64,000 bases of DNA from Syncephalastrum monosporum B8922 (GCA_000697355.1 JNEN01001227.1:248001-312000), one strand, 5' to 3'; positions 23,451 through 35,341 are shown, numbered from the stretch's first letter. The notes: a model not told the origin generated them from the sequence alone. A program made the numbers and translations.

Positions 23451-26011
23451 TCAGTCGGCACGTACAGCCTTGTTGAGACCAATGGCGCCGTCGGTGTGGA
23501 CGCAGGCGACCTTGTCGAGCAAAGCACTCGCCCTGTCGAGGACAGACTCAAAGTATCGCATGCTCTCTTCCGAGGTAAGCATCATGGTCTCCATCTCCTC
23601 CCGACGGCGCTCCTTGCCCTCGATCGCCTTTTGGAGCAGAGCCGAGATCTCCCAGGCCTCGACGCGGAGGACCTTGCGCGACTCGCGGCTCAGACGACGT
23701 CCCTGCGCCTCGACGTACTCGGACTCACGCACCGCCGTCTTGAACTTCTTGACGAGCTTGCGTTCGACCGCGTAGCGCATGTCCGACACGACGTAAAAAA
23801 GCGCACCCAGACTGGCAAGGCTGACGGCGGGCAGGATGAGGCGACGCATGTTGTTGGCACCGACGAGCTGCGACAGGCTGAGGAAGTTGGACATGGCATC
23901 CTTCAGACCAATCATGCGGCCACCCAAGGCCGCGGCGGCGCCCAGGGAAAGGACACAGCCGGACAGCTTCTCGTCGAGCACAAGGTCAAATAGGTCGGTC
24001 ATTTCGACGTCGACAGTGACGCGGCGGTCGCGGTTCTTCAGACACATCTTGTCGAGCTTGGCAACGCAGTCGTAGGCACCGAGGTGCTCCTCGCCCATGC
24101 TGTGGACACGCTGGAGCTGCTTTGCGGTCTCGGTCTTGGTGTAGGTCTCTTGGGCGCGGACGTCCTGGAGGAGCTTCTGCGACATGGAGTCGACGAGGTC
24201 CTGGGCGTACTGCCAGATCAAGAAGATACCGGGATATTCAATGCCAGTCAGGGAGGTGTGGATATCCTCGACGGCGGCGGAGAGTTTGCCGACGGTGTGT
24301 TGCTGGATGCCGAGGGCGGCGGCATCGATGGTCTTTTCGACCTGGGCAAGGACACGCTCACGCACGTCGAGCAGGCGCTGGTAGGCCGGTAAATCCGCCT
24401 GGAGCTCGAGCTCGGCGCTGGCATGCTCGTCCGCGGCGGCGTTGCGGTTGGACTCACTCAGATGCATGATGTCCGAGAGCAAGTTGACCATGTAGGTCTT
24501 GGCGGGCGTGAGCTTGGACTTGGTGCGGTTCTCGAGGACAAAGGCGCGGAGACGTTCCTCGAGACGGGCAAACTCGGGAGCGTCGAGCTTGCGCGCCTCG
24601 AGGTCGATGGAGCCGGCGGAGACAAAGTGCACCAAGTCGTCCGCATCGGCGTATGTGGCAGGTGAGAGCTGGCGGATCTGCTCGAGCACGAGGCGACGGC
24701 AACGGTCCTTGTCACGGATCGAGTCGAAGCGGTTCACGACAATAAAGATATGAGTCTTTTCGTTTGCCGCGTTCCACAGAAATTCCTTGCCCTAATATAA
24801 TTTAGTTAGTGTCGTGATATTTTTTTTTCTTTTTTGTGTGGGTAACCAGGGTAATGACTCACCGAAAGCGTAAAGTGGTTTTCTGCACTGACGACAAACA
24901 CAACGACGTCAATTTCCTCCTGGCGGGCAAAAACGGCAGTGGTTTTCACAGAGTCGGTGTTGAGGCCAGGCGAATCGATGAGAGCAATATCGACGACGCC
25001 ATTGTGGAGGAGAGACTCTTGAGCAGAGCGGGTGTCGCTGGCGTAGACCTTGAGCATCTTGTACTGCTCCTGCTCGTCCGTGATGATCTTGTACAGGTGC
25101 CGCAGTTCCACAACGTGGTACGTGTCTGGATTGGCGCGGTCGTAAGCCTCGACGTCGGGGATGGCGTGCACCTGCTCGATGCCGTCGTTGAGCGTGGCAT
25201 CCAAGACCTCGCAGAACATGGAAGTGCAGGGCTGCTGGTCGGCGGGCAAAAGATCGCGCTTGAGCAGGGCATTGACAAACGTCGATTTACCGGCGTTCAA
25301 GTCACCGGTGACCAAGACCTTGGAGGACGTGTCCGCGACCCGGTTTCGGAGCTTGTGCAGGTGCTGGACGGTCTTGCCGAGCTTGTCGTCGAGGAGCGTC
25401 GCAATCGACTGCTTCTCAAGCGCATGAATGTCCGTCTCGTTGTGGCCGACCTTGATGTCGAGGTTAAGGATATTAAAGCCCGACTTGTTCTGCTTCACCA
25501 CGGCCGACAGCACCGGCGAAGGCGCCGCATCCGGGACGGACGAGGTCTCGAGGGCTTCGTCGAGCTTGGGGTCCACGTACGAGAGAGGCTGCTCGAGACG
25601 GCGCAGGGCCGGGTACTGGATGGGGAAGCGCTGCTTGTTGACGTCGCGCAGGTCGTTGCAGATCGAGACCGCAGACGAAACGTAGTTCATCAGACGGTTG
25701 CGGCTGTCCTGGTACGCCCGCTGCTCCTGGGCCGCGTTCAGACGGTGCTGCTGGGTGCGGCGTGCGGTCGAAGTGGACGAGGTCGGCGAGGGTTGGGGCG
25801 GGTGCTGAGACTGGGATGGGGACGGGGACGGGGACTGAGGCCAGCCGGCTTCCTTCTTGCTCAAGAGCGGCGAAGGGTTTGTCATGACGGAGGGTTGTCC
25901 AATCATAATGTCCAAACCCTGGCCTGGTTCGGAATTGCGACGCAACATGCGTCTGGGATTGCTGCTGCTGCTGAGGGTGGCGGTGGGTTTCGCAAAGAAT
26001 TGTTCAGACAT
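23451..26011 (-). CDS. FZO1: Mitofusin-type dynamin GTPase of the mitochondrial outer membrane
   Basis: Two exons (26011-24863 and 24791-23451) encode 829 aa. A Ser/Pro-rich N-terminus (about 1-90) is followed by helical sequence and the GTPase domain. G1 is GDLNAGKSTF (about 232-241), G2 the Thr in QQPCTSMF, G3 DSPGLNTDS (about 342), and G4 VVNRFDS (about 403-408, just after the intron). C-terminal to it lie long coiled coils and two close membrane segments, LSGCVLSLGAAAALGG and ILPAVSLASLGALFYVVS (about 655-715), typical of Fzo1, then the HR2 helix. Length is close to yeast Fzo1 (855). Fzo1 tethers and fuses outer membranes. The intron lies inside the GTPase domain. Confidence 0.95.
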
Positions 26012-26470
26012 GGTGGAGGGGTGGAGGGCTGTCTGGGCTGACGGGGGCTAATTCTGTAGTTTCTTCTCCTCTCTTACTGTAAACGATGGGGGATGTTAAA
26101 AGGGAAGAACAAAGAGGCAGAAAAATCCTTTTTTTTTTAGCCTTGCCTTGTTTTGTGGGTTGTGTTTCTGAAAAGTAAACAAGAAGAAAAGGGTGCTGAG
26201 GCATGAAAGAATCCGGGCGAATCAAATCTCAGTCCCTTTCCATCCGCAAAAGGCAACGAGGCTCAAAATCAGCCGCTTCTCAACATGCCAGAACGAAGCG
26301 CCAGACAGTTATTATCTACTCATAGCTGGTTAATTCCACCCTATACGTGCCGTAATAGCACCGCGACCGGTCATCCGTCATTATATCTTATATATAAAGA
26401 TGTGTGTATTTGCGAAGAGTAATGCACAGCCCAAATGATATGCACCGTGGATGGTGCTCTAATTGCATTA
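26012..26470. other. FZO1 promoter region
   Basis: AT-rich flank upstream of the FZO1 start with a T-rich run at about 26130-26140. No other gene is seen. Confidence 0.45.
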
Positions 26471-26489
26471 CTATAAATAAGATCCTGAT

Positions 26490-26870
26490 GACTGATATTC
26501 GTCTATTAAATGATCATTGAACCAGTTACGGAAGCTGGTAGCGAAGCAAGCAATAATTAGCATAGCTCTGTCAATGCCGAGGAAGCGTGTTGAGATTGGT
26601 CTCGAAAAGGACCATTTTAAGCTTGTCACCCAGGCGAGCGTTGATGGCAGTGGAGAAGGAGACATAAACCTTGTAATTCTTGAGGCTTATAAACTGAGGG
26701 ATGGTGGCAGGCGAGCCACCGAACGAGTGGAGACAGATGCGGACGACGCCCGGCTTGTATGGTATCTTCTGCAGCAGCTGGAGCAAGTGGCCTTGGCCCT
26801 GCACACAGTGGATGCTCACTGCTCGGTTGAACTCTCGCGCGAGCTTGGGTTGCGTCTTAAAAACCGCAAG
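26490..26870 (-). pseudogene. Fragment of a TatD/Scn1-like metal-dependent nuclease gene
   Basis: On the minus strand a short open stretch reads LAREFNRAVSIHCVQGQGHL, then RICLHSFGGSPATIPQFI, YVSFSTAINARLGDKL and VLFETNLNTL. These match the TatD order of metal-binding blocks (RPVSIHC, HSFGGS, SFS..IN, LLETD). The next piece (FLGIDRAMLIIACFATSF) lies in another frame. There is no start, no N-terminal half with the first metal ligands and no complete C-terminus. I therefore call it a decayed fragment of a Cut9-interacting-protein (Scn1)-type TatD gene; undetected introns could explain the frame change but not the missing N-terminus. Confidence 0.6.
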
Positions 26871-26879
26871 TTAGCCTCA

Positions 26880-28015
26880 GTACGGTACTGAGGACTTTCA
26901 CGCCGTATCACTCAATCTGGTCACCTGGAAACGGACGGTGGTCCCGTCGAGTCCAGCTACTCCAATGCAGAGGAGTGGGCTTGGAACCTTCGCTGTGGGT
27001 CGTAGTATATTATGCCTCAAAAGCTGTTGGCGCTCTTAGCTTTGTAAACTACTTTTGCCTCTATACTTTCTCCTCCACTTTTTGCTCCAGATTCGTAGGA
27101 TTTTTGACGGCCAATATTATCTCGTAATGATCTAAGACTATTCCGTCGCATATACAATCACACTGTGAGTAAATCAAGGATAGATGCCAAAGCATGGCTG
27201 ACATTTCTTGCTTCGACTGACGGACGAGACCGTGACGTGCCAACGTTCTTACCATAAGCGCCTCGTGTTTATGCGACCCTTGTTCGCCTCAACATGGAGA
27301 AACCTTGCGCATAGCAGTAGCTCCATAGTAGCTCGATAACGCCACAACCAATGTATCGGCATTACCAGCAGACCCGGCGACAGAGTGTTCTTCACAAAAA
27401 GACAGACGACAGCAACTTCTATTGGGAATTCCACTTGTGTTTCTGATATGAGAGATGTAGTTAGTGGATGTGATACAGCCCTTTTTTTTTTTTTCTTTTG
27501 CAAATATTGTAATCGGAGTGGCCTAGCTCAGTCATGCTTGTTGTGTCCACATGACTCACTACGTAATATGTTCGACATTACCATTGTCTTTTTAATGAAG
27601 TAGAAAATACATTTATAGTAAAAGCAAAAAACACAAAGGGTGATCAAATAGTTAGATTATTACCCATGTTTGGTGAATATGCAAAAAGTAGATTAGACGG
27701 TGATAATACACTACAGACAAGTAGAAAGAAAAGCAAGTACAAAACGTCTTAAAGACACACTCCTGCACTCTTAACTCCAGAGAGTTGTTGAAGCAAGAGA
27801 AAAAGGATAAGAGAATAGCAAGAGAGAGAGAGAGGCGAAAAGACATTAGGGGTTGGAAGTAATACGTGTGAGGAAGGACAAAAGAAAAATAAAGAGGTAG
27901 AAGAGATAGAAAAGGTATATGCGTTGCGGTAAGGGATGGAGGGTTGTGTGACAAAAGTGTATGTTGTATGTGTGTGAGTGTGTGTGCGGATGTGCAAGAA
28001 AGCTGGAAACAGCAC
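26880..28015. other. Gene-free spacer before the glycosyltransferase gene
   Basis: About 1.1 kb. Nothing recognisable at 26880-27640. From 27640 onward it is the purine-rich (minus-strand pyrimidine-rich) 3' UTR of the glycosyltransferase gene with a GAGAGA run near 27822. Confidence 0.45.
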
Positions 28016-30012
28016 TTAGTCGCTGTTATCATCAAAGAATTTTTCAGCGACAATATACTGTTCGTTGGTCTTGTACAACCGCTTGATGGCAGCAATAGTG
28101 GACGGAATGGTCATGAACATCCAGGCCGCGATAGGAAGCGAAATGTAATCGAAACAGTTACGCCACGTGCGAGTCTCGGACTGTGCCTTGCGGTAGAGCT
28201 CTCGGTCGACGATCCGGTGGAGGTACTCGTAAATGGCGAGGGTGCCAAAGAGCGGGAAGGGCAAGAAGACAGTGATGATCTTGACAATGTTCCAAAGCGT
28301 GGCGTAAAAGTCCGAGGTCAGGATAGGGTTATCGGCCGGGTCAACGATAGCCATCATGGGGTGTGGGGGGAAGAGAATGAACTGCATGAGCGGAACGGCC
28401 GCAAACATGAGCCAGCCCGAGGTGACCGGAATCATGTGGGCCTCGAGCACCTTGATGGTGATGATGAGCTTGTCGATCCAAAAGGTAGGCGAGGCATACA
28501 AGGACGATTTCTTGGCAATAGCGATGTCTGCAGCGCTTTCCTTGATACCAAACGCGTTGCGGAGGGTGTAGGACAAATCAGCCACGCCATTGTAGTGGCG
28601 CTTGGCCTGGACGAAGCGGGCGTACATGTTGGAGAGGTAGCCGTTGGTCTGGACATTCGTCAAGTTGATGGGCACGAAGATGGGGTGGCAGCGCGCCATG
28701 CCGTCCGTCTTGAAGAAGCACTTGAGCATCATGTGCATATCCTCACCGACCGAGTCGGCGTCGGTGTCCCAGAAGCCGACACGCTCGGCCAGGACTTGGC
28801 TGAGCGAGTAGGTTGAGCAGGGGAAGGCGATGCCGCGGCTGTTGGACAGGTTAGACATGACCATGGCCGACCAGGTAATGTCGGTCATGCGCACCGCGGC
28901 AGGGACCTCGAAACAGTTGCGCGAGAAGAAGATGGGCGGGGCAAAAAGCAGAAAGTGGGGATCGTCAGCCTGCGTAAATGCCTTCTCGACCTGCATAAAA
29001 AAAAGGGAAAAAAGGAGTTAAAGGGAAATTCAGGGATCGCATGAAGAAAGGAAGAACGAACGAACCTCCTTGATGTACAATTCAGGAATAGACGAATCCG
29101 AGTCGGAGACGGTCAGAATGACCCGTCGGCGGTCGATGCCTCGGCGAACGAGTTCAGAGCAACCAGCGCGCGCAGCGTAGGACACGTTTGAACCCTTGCC
29201 GCGCGATTCGCCGGGGATATCAGATGGGTGGACGGTGACGATAAAATGCAAGAAACTGTCCTTGAAGTAGTCAGCCAGACTTTCGGCCTTGGGTGCATGG
29301 CCGGCCTCGGATGCCTCCATGGCAAGAATCACGACGTAGTTGGTCTGCGCATTTCTGCAAATTTAAAAAAGAGTAGAAAACGTGTATATGAGCATCTCAT
29401 CATCACCATCACCATCATTATCACCCTCACGGTTGATATCAGCCCCATCACTGCTAATTTTTTTTCCTTTTCCCCATATTCAGGCACAGCCCATTTCCTT
29501 CTTTTTTTTTTTTTCCTTCTCCACTTGCAATTTAGGTTCAATTTTACTTACCTATGGTTTGCCAAGCGCTTGATAGTGTCACGCAAGAGAGCCTCAGGTT
29601 CGGCATAGTTGGGGACAATGAAAGCGTGGGTGAAATGCGAATCCTCATAGAGCTTGAGAGAGGCCTCCATCTCGTCAAGACGTTCGTCATCGACGGTAGA
29701 CGGGTACCGCTCACGCGTCGGGGTGGGCGAGGGCGGGCCAGACGAGGCCGCCGACGCCTGCTGCTGTTGTTTGTTGCAGTCGGTCGCAAGGCGTTGCGAG
29801 TAGTTCCAGTTGCGTATCGTGTTCTTCATGGTAGTCATCGTGATCCAAAACTTGAAGACGTGGTTGATCTGCGAGTACAAGAAGCAGGTAAAGTAAACGA
29901 GGAGGAACACAAGGTAGAACCGCGGTATAAGCAGAGGCCCAAGCAAGAGGAGCAAGATGGACCCAATGGCTGCCATGGGCGCCACCAATTCAAACGGGTA
30001 ATGGAGAAGCAT
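28016..30012 (-). CDS. Family-2 membrane glycosyltransferase of unknown substrate
   Basis: Three exons (30012-29552, 29354-29066, 28990-28016) give 574 aa. Two N-terminal hydrophobic segments (PMAAIGSILLLLLGPLLIPR and FYLVFLLVYFTCFLYS) lead into a cytosolic linker. The GT2 core follows: AFIVPNYAEPEALLRDTIKR, the nucleotide-binding VSDSDSSIPELYI (D-x-D), the catalytic-Asp block DADSVGEDMHMM, and a QAKRHYNG motif in the place of Q/RxxRW. Four or so further hydrophobic segments end the protein. This architecture fits processive GT2 enzymes related to cellulose- or chitin-synthase-like proteins, but it is smaller and lacks chitin synthase signature blocks. The product is unknown. The first intron holds a CATCAC repeat near 29398-29430. 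Confidence 0.83.
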
Positions 30013-31149
30013 CCTGCAGATGATGATGATGAAGAGGAAAACGAAGGAGGGCGAAACCGGACGTCAAGGATAAAGAGACGAAAGAAAAGACGAAAAGTGG
30101 AGAAATGGAAAAGAAAAGAAAAGAAAAGAGAGAGAGAGAAGGAGAACGAGAAGAGAAAGAAGAAAAAGGGACGCAACCGAACTGCTTATGAAGGGAAAAT
30201 AACAATACTAATAAGTACGTAGAGAGAGAGAGAGGATGGACGGCTTGTCTGACTGAGCACCGGATCAGAGGAAGAGAAAAAAAATTAGATTCGAGAGCGT
30301 TTTTTGACCTGTTTATAAATGGGATGGCCAGTGTAACCTTTTCCTCTCCATTTTTCTTCCGCCAATGAACGCATACAATCCAAATGAGGCCTGGCATCCT
30401 TCGCCAAGAAAAAAAAAAAAAAAAGCAAAAAGCAAAAAATAAAAACGGCGATCCATAAAAGAAAGACCATGCGCCCCATTCCATTTCCGGGTGTCCCCGT
30501 CTTTTTTTCATGATGCTGAGATAGAGCCGTTACCATCACTATCGGCCGTCGTTTACTCTCAAAAATAAAGACGACATGTCACTTTTCGTGAACGCGGATT
30601 GTTTTTTGTGTTATGCGTGTGCTGTGTAAATGTGCATGTGTATGTACGTATGAACACCCGTTGCGCATACATAGCCAACTTTTTTTGTCTTTTCCAAAAC
30701 AAATCTGCCTTCAGGGGAGAAAGGGATACAGATATAACAAAAAAAATTTTACTTTCTTTTGGCGCGCGCACACGCTCGCATTTGTACGAGCGCATCCGCC
30801 GCATGATAGTTGACCCCATTGTCGCGCTCTCATGGCCCTTGTTATATATATATAATAAGTGAGCTGGCCGGAATATTGCTTTTCCTCTCCTTCGGCCCCA
30901 ATCCTATCATGTCCCGGGAAAACCCAAAGCAAGGGATGGCGCGATTGCACGTGCATCGAACGATGGCTCGTCATTGTAGCAAAAGAGAAAAAAGAAAAGA
31001 GTGAAGCAGGAGATGGGCGCTCTTTCTATCAGCATCTTTTTTGTCTACAAAGTATGTGTGCGTGTCTGCCCTAGAAACAGAAACACACACACACACACAC
31101 ACACATCTCATACGCACATGTAATAATCCTTTCTTTCGGGTCTTGAATT
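30013..31149. other. Intergenic region glycosyltransferase / Cdc25-like gene
   Basis: About 1.1 kb between divergent genes. It contains purine-rich tracts (30100-30170), poly-A (30411-30424) and an AC microsatellite at 31083-31105 just before the next start. No gene recognised. Confidence 0.5.
31083..31105. repeat. AC microsatellite upstream of Cdc25-like gene
   Basis: About 11 AC units lie 45 bp before the ATG, in the probable 5' UTR or core promoter. Confidence 0.8.
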
Positions 31150-31834
31150 ATGCAGCGCGTTCTTTTCACGCGTCGTCTATTCATGTCGTTTGCTGCACCC
31201 TTCACTGAGCCAGAAGAGCTGGCGGCTCTGATAAGAGACAAGTCCAAGATACCTGGAAAAGACTACGTTGTCATCGATGTTCGCGATAAGGACTTCCCTG
31301 TATGACCATCTGAAAATCAAGCCCATCAGAAGCTTACATCTTTGATTGTAATGTAGGGTGGCAACATTCCTGGTGCTGTCAATGTACCAGCCCATACGCT
31401 CCTCGATCAAGGCAATGCCTTGATTGAGCAATACCGAGATGTGCCACGGGTATTCTTCCACTGCGCGCTTTCTCAACAGCGCGGGCCAAAATCGGCACGC
31501 ATCTATCGCGAGCTACGCCACCACCTGGGCATCCGCGACGACCAGAAGGTATGTCACGCGACTTTTTTTATTGTTATTTTACCATGAACGTATGCTGATT
31601 CCGTACGTGCCATTTGTTATGTGTCTATTTGTTACATATGGATACACACATGTGTATATAAATAAATAGGTGACTGTGCTGCGTGGTGGTTTTGATGGTT
31701 GGCATGCCAAATATGCACGCGAACGCGATCTGCTCGAAAACTACCAGCCTGCCATGTGGGGCCTTCCCGAACTAGAGGAGCAAGAAGAAACCGAGGAGGA
31801 GAATCCTTTTCTGAAGGGCATTCCAAAGCATTAA
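31150..31834 (+). CDS. Small Cdc25/Acr2-type rhodanese-domain phosphatase
   Basis: Three exons (31150-31299, 31357-31548, 31670-31834) give 168 aa. After a basic N-terminus (MQRVLFTRRLF) the rhodanese fold shows YVVIDVRDKDFPGGNIPGAV. The active-site loop is FFHCALSQQRGP, i.e. the HCxxSxxRG of Cdc25/Acr2/Ych1 proteins rather than the CxxxxR of sulphurtransferases, followed by VLRGGFDGW. Yeast relatives are arsenate reductase Acr2 and phosphatase Ych1. The N-terminal MQRVLFTRRLFMSF could be a mitochondrial leader, with Met12 as an alternative start. The stop lies 35 bp from the convergent RIO1 stop. Confidence 0.87.
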
Positions 31835-31869
31835 AAATTGAAACCAAGAGTTTATTTTTTGCTCTCTTT

Positions 31870-34205
31870 CTACTTTCGCTTGCGCGAATTCTTGATCTTC
31901 TTCTTTTTTTCGGCCTTGGGCAATTTCTGTTTCCGTCGCTCCCTTGCCTCCTCCTTGGCCTGACGCTTGCGCTCTTTTTTGGCATCCCGATCCTCGAAAC
32001 GTTTACCCCGAGGGCGACCGTCCTCGTCTTCGTCCTCCGAGCCACTGTCCTCGTCGTCCTCGTCCTCATCCTCGTCGCTGCTGTCGGACAAGGACACGTC
32101 CGAATCATTGCTGAGCGTCTTCTTTTTGGATTGCATTTGTTGTTGTTGTTCGGCGGGGTTAAGCGAAAGTTGCCGCATGGCTTGCTCAGCATCCGTCGTG
32201 GAGGAAGAATGCGTAAAATTAGAGTCGCCAAGCAACTTGGCATAGACGAGATCCTTTGCTTCGCCCTCAGCCACGCGCTGTGTATCGCGCTCAGCATCAA
32301 ACACATCGTTCAAGGTCTGTGGTATATACGAATTCATAAAGATCTCTTCCTCGACCTTGTTCCGCTCCTTCTCGGGCTCCGCATTCATTTTAGCCTCAAT
32401 CTGTGCAAGCAGGTCAATTTGGGTTAGCTCAAGCTGGGCCGAAGCACATCACACAACACAAGCATAGAGGTGACACCACAGATATTGTACTTGCCTGTTC
32501 CAAAGCACGGTCAACCGCTGCATCATCAGTGCCTAAGCTTGCGTCCGTCACGAATGTAAACAAATCCATGAGGGACATAACCCGGACGCCCTTTTTGCCA
32601 AAATAGTCGGTTACGTTGGCCAAATCTTTCCTCAGGAACTCGGAAGCGTGGGGATGATCATGCTCCACGGACTGTGACACATCAATGATGTACAACGTCC
32701 GTGAATGGTATCTGGACACAAACCAAAGATAAGTTTGGGTAAAACAAATCGAAAATGGCATATTCCCTCTCCACTCCGTCTCTCCTGCCCCTTGACCCGC
32801 CCCCTTGGCTTGGGTCCTTTTTCCTTGCACCGAAAGGAAGGAAAGAGAATAAAACAAAAACTCTTACTTACAGGATATTGTACTCGCTCAAATCGGCATG
32901 GACGAGCTTACAGACCTGGTACATGGTCCGCACATTTTTGATCAACTGATAGTACAGGGTCGGGTACCGGGACTTTTCGATCTGAGCATCCTTGAGACGC
33001 GGATATGCCCTGAGTAAAATAAGGAAAAAAAAAGCGCATTGTGAATCAAACTTTTTTCGGCCGAGACAGATCAAACTATTTGTTTGTGTTGTTACCATCC
33101 ATGCTTGTCTCCCAGGAAGTCCATCACGAGCACGTGCATACGCAGCACAAGCGCGTCTGGTGATGGGATACCGGCCTGTCTGATACGCCTCAGGTTGCGC
33201 ATTTCCTTTTCGGCCCACACCTTGACCATCTTGCGTGGATTGGATTTGCTGTACCCGTGCCGGAACCGGAACTCGCCTGTCACATAGCGGTCGCGGTCCT
33301 TGAATGTCAAAATAGATGTCTTGTACACCTTAATGGCCCGATGCTGGCCATCTTCGGTCACGGCGTGGTACACGTTGGCCTATTCATTGGCGATTGAGCC
33401 ATTGTTCTCTTTTAGATAATTCTCTTCCCTTTTTTTCCCTGTGATTTACCTCTTTACCAGTGCTGATACAGCCATTGATCTCATAAAAGATACCACGATT
33501 GAGCATCTTGAATAGGATAATGCGCGTACGTGGATCCAGGACCTGCTCGACCGTAGCACGATCGGACTTGTCCTTTTGCACCGTTCTTTTGAAATGTCAG
33601 CTCACCAGATCTATCCCTGGACTTGGTGCTTTTTTTATCATCTACCTTTCGCCGCTGCCCTTTTTGCTGCCCGAAGAAATTTGGGGCGCATAATAGTCGT
33701 TGATCTGAATCCGATTTGCCAAATGGTTGAAGCTCTCGATCTGTGTCTCGAGGATTTTGCGTTTATCCTGCGCAGTTATGGCTGCATTTGCAGCGGCAGC
33801 AGCCGCGTTCGTGGCCTGAGCGACCTTTTGCTTGTTGTTCGCAGCAGGCACGGCCGAGCGCGTGCCGGCCCCAGCAGCGCCTGCAGCTGAAGCGGACGGC
33901 GCCATTTGTTGCCGCATACGGTTGTACTGTCATACTTCTGTTGGCTTCATGTCTACATGTATCTCAGTTCATGGTCTTACCTGCTTGGTAAAGTCTATCG
34001 AACGAGCGTTTTTGAGTTACTTCTTCAATGACGAGTGGGATTTTTCTGATTTACCTTTGGAAGCAGAGTCCCATGCATCGCAATCATTGAGGGCATCATC
34101 CCAGTCGTTTAAATCGTCGAGATCGTCGTCGTCATAGTCGTCATAATCGTAACCATCGTCGACGGGATCGGCTGGGGACATAGTCTCTTCCTTGGTTATA
34201 CTCAT
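31870..34205 (-). CDS. RIO1: RIO1 atypical protein kinase/ATPase, 40S ribosome maturation
   Basis: Eight exons (34205-34055, 33994-33981, 33926-33646, 33585-33450, 33379-33096, 33009-32872, 32711-32495, 32433-31870) give 594 aa. The acidic N-terminus is rich in Asp. The RIO1 block GDFTKQYNRMRQ is built partly from a 14-nt microexon (33981-33994). The kinase shows the P-loop-like STGKEANVYHA, the Lys in [25 protein letters not shown], the hinge [18 protein letters not shown], catalytic [12 protein letters not shown], and metal-binding [15 protein letters not shown] long acidic then Lys/Arg-rich tail ends the protein, as in Rio1. The seventh intron uses a GC donor (CAG|GCAAGT at 32495/32494), a rare GC-AG intron. 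Rio1 releases late factors from pre-40S particles. Confidence 0.95.
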
Positions 34206-35341
34206 ATTTTTCGCAGCTCAAGCAGCATGAAAAATGCCGGACTCGAAAGTGGCTTTGAATTCAATTTCAAGCATCGTCTGTGCGGCCACAAATCCAGGTA
34301 CGCACTAACAGCGATTCTGATACGGTGGGTTTCGCAAACAGATAGCCTCTATTCAAAAGATGAAAATAAAAGATCACCGAAACAGCGTTAGCATTCCATG
34401 GTCGTTTTACATTCGTCCCAATGTCAAGCGGGTTCTTCTTCAATAATGGAAGGAGCTTCTCTATCTTATGTATATATGCAGGTACCCTAACATTGACCTG
34501 TCTTCCGCTTCATGTGTCATGCAAAGCATACTATCTAGATAGTACAAAGTCTATCTCAATATCTCGCATCTGCCTTCCTTTTTCTTGGGAGTGCTACTTG
34601 TAGAAATAATTGCCTAGTCTGGAGAGCCTGAGAGGAAAGTTTCATCGTAAATTATGCTTCTAGGAATTGCACACACGCTACCTCGTACTGCCGTTTATGT
34701 CTGGTTGAAAAGACAGCAATGCTACGTTTGTCGAATGATTCATTCATTCCGACATCATTTGGTTTTAGCAAACAGGGTATGGTGGTCTCCTTGATCACAG
34801 CAAGGTACTATTTTGTATTTGCGGCTCTGCAACCACCATGCTTCATGGTTCTCGTACTTTACCCATAGCACTCTGCTGTAAGCGACACAAATCTTAGAAC
34901 GTCATATGGCGCGGACATCGTCGCCCCTGGTCCTCGTTCTCGCTCTGCTCCAAATACGATTTTGGCCAAACATTGAAAAGTGCACCATGGTATACGCGGA
35001 AAGACCACCGCACGACCAGCAATCTATCTGAACAAAGCCACTACAGTGGATTGGAGAGAGAAAGTCATATCCTGACTCACTTCCATTGTAAACGTGTTAT
35101 TTATGTTACAAATACGTGCATGGATTAATAATTATAAGTGATCAGTACAGTTTATGCCTCCCTCAGGCAATCAAGCATTGAGGACATGATGAATTTACGT
35201 CCAAGCCACCCTAATCATAAGAAAGGATTAAAACGCATGAATTTGAGCCTCGCTCCGTCCCTTATCAGGTTCAACTTTACGTCCATCTGGACAATTGACT
35301 CCGTTTGATTACATTCGACCCTACGCGACGGACCACCAGAT
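34206..35341. other. Intergenic region RIO1 / poly(A) polymerase gene
   Basis: About 1.1 kb between two divergent genes of RNA metabolism. AT-rich with short open frames only; nothing recognisable. Confidence 0.45.

Noticed and set aside
24836..26041. 401-codon plus-strand open frame opposite the FZO1 GTPase domain
   Set aside because: It is antisense to a well-conserved gene and reflects its GC-rich codon usage; no recognisable domain.
27944..28816. 290-codon plus-strand frame opposite the glycosyltransferase
   Set aside because: Antisense to a conserved GT2 exon; composition artefact.
29554..30222. 222-codon purine-rich frame in the glycosyltransferase promoter
   Set aside because: Glu/Lys/Arg runs come from purine tracts; antisense to the first exon.
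31699..32427. 242-codon plus-strand frame overlapping the RIO1 tail
   Set aside because: Hydrophobic Leu-rich product mirrors the acidic/basic RIO1 tail codons.
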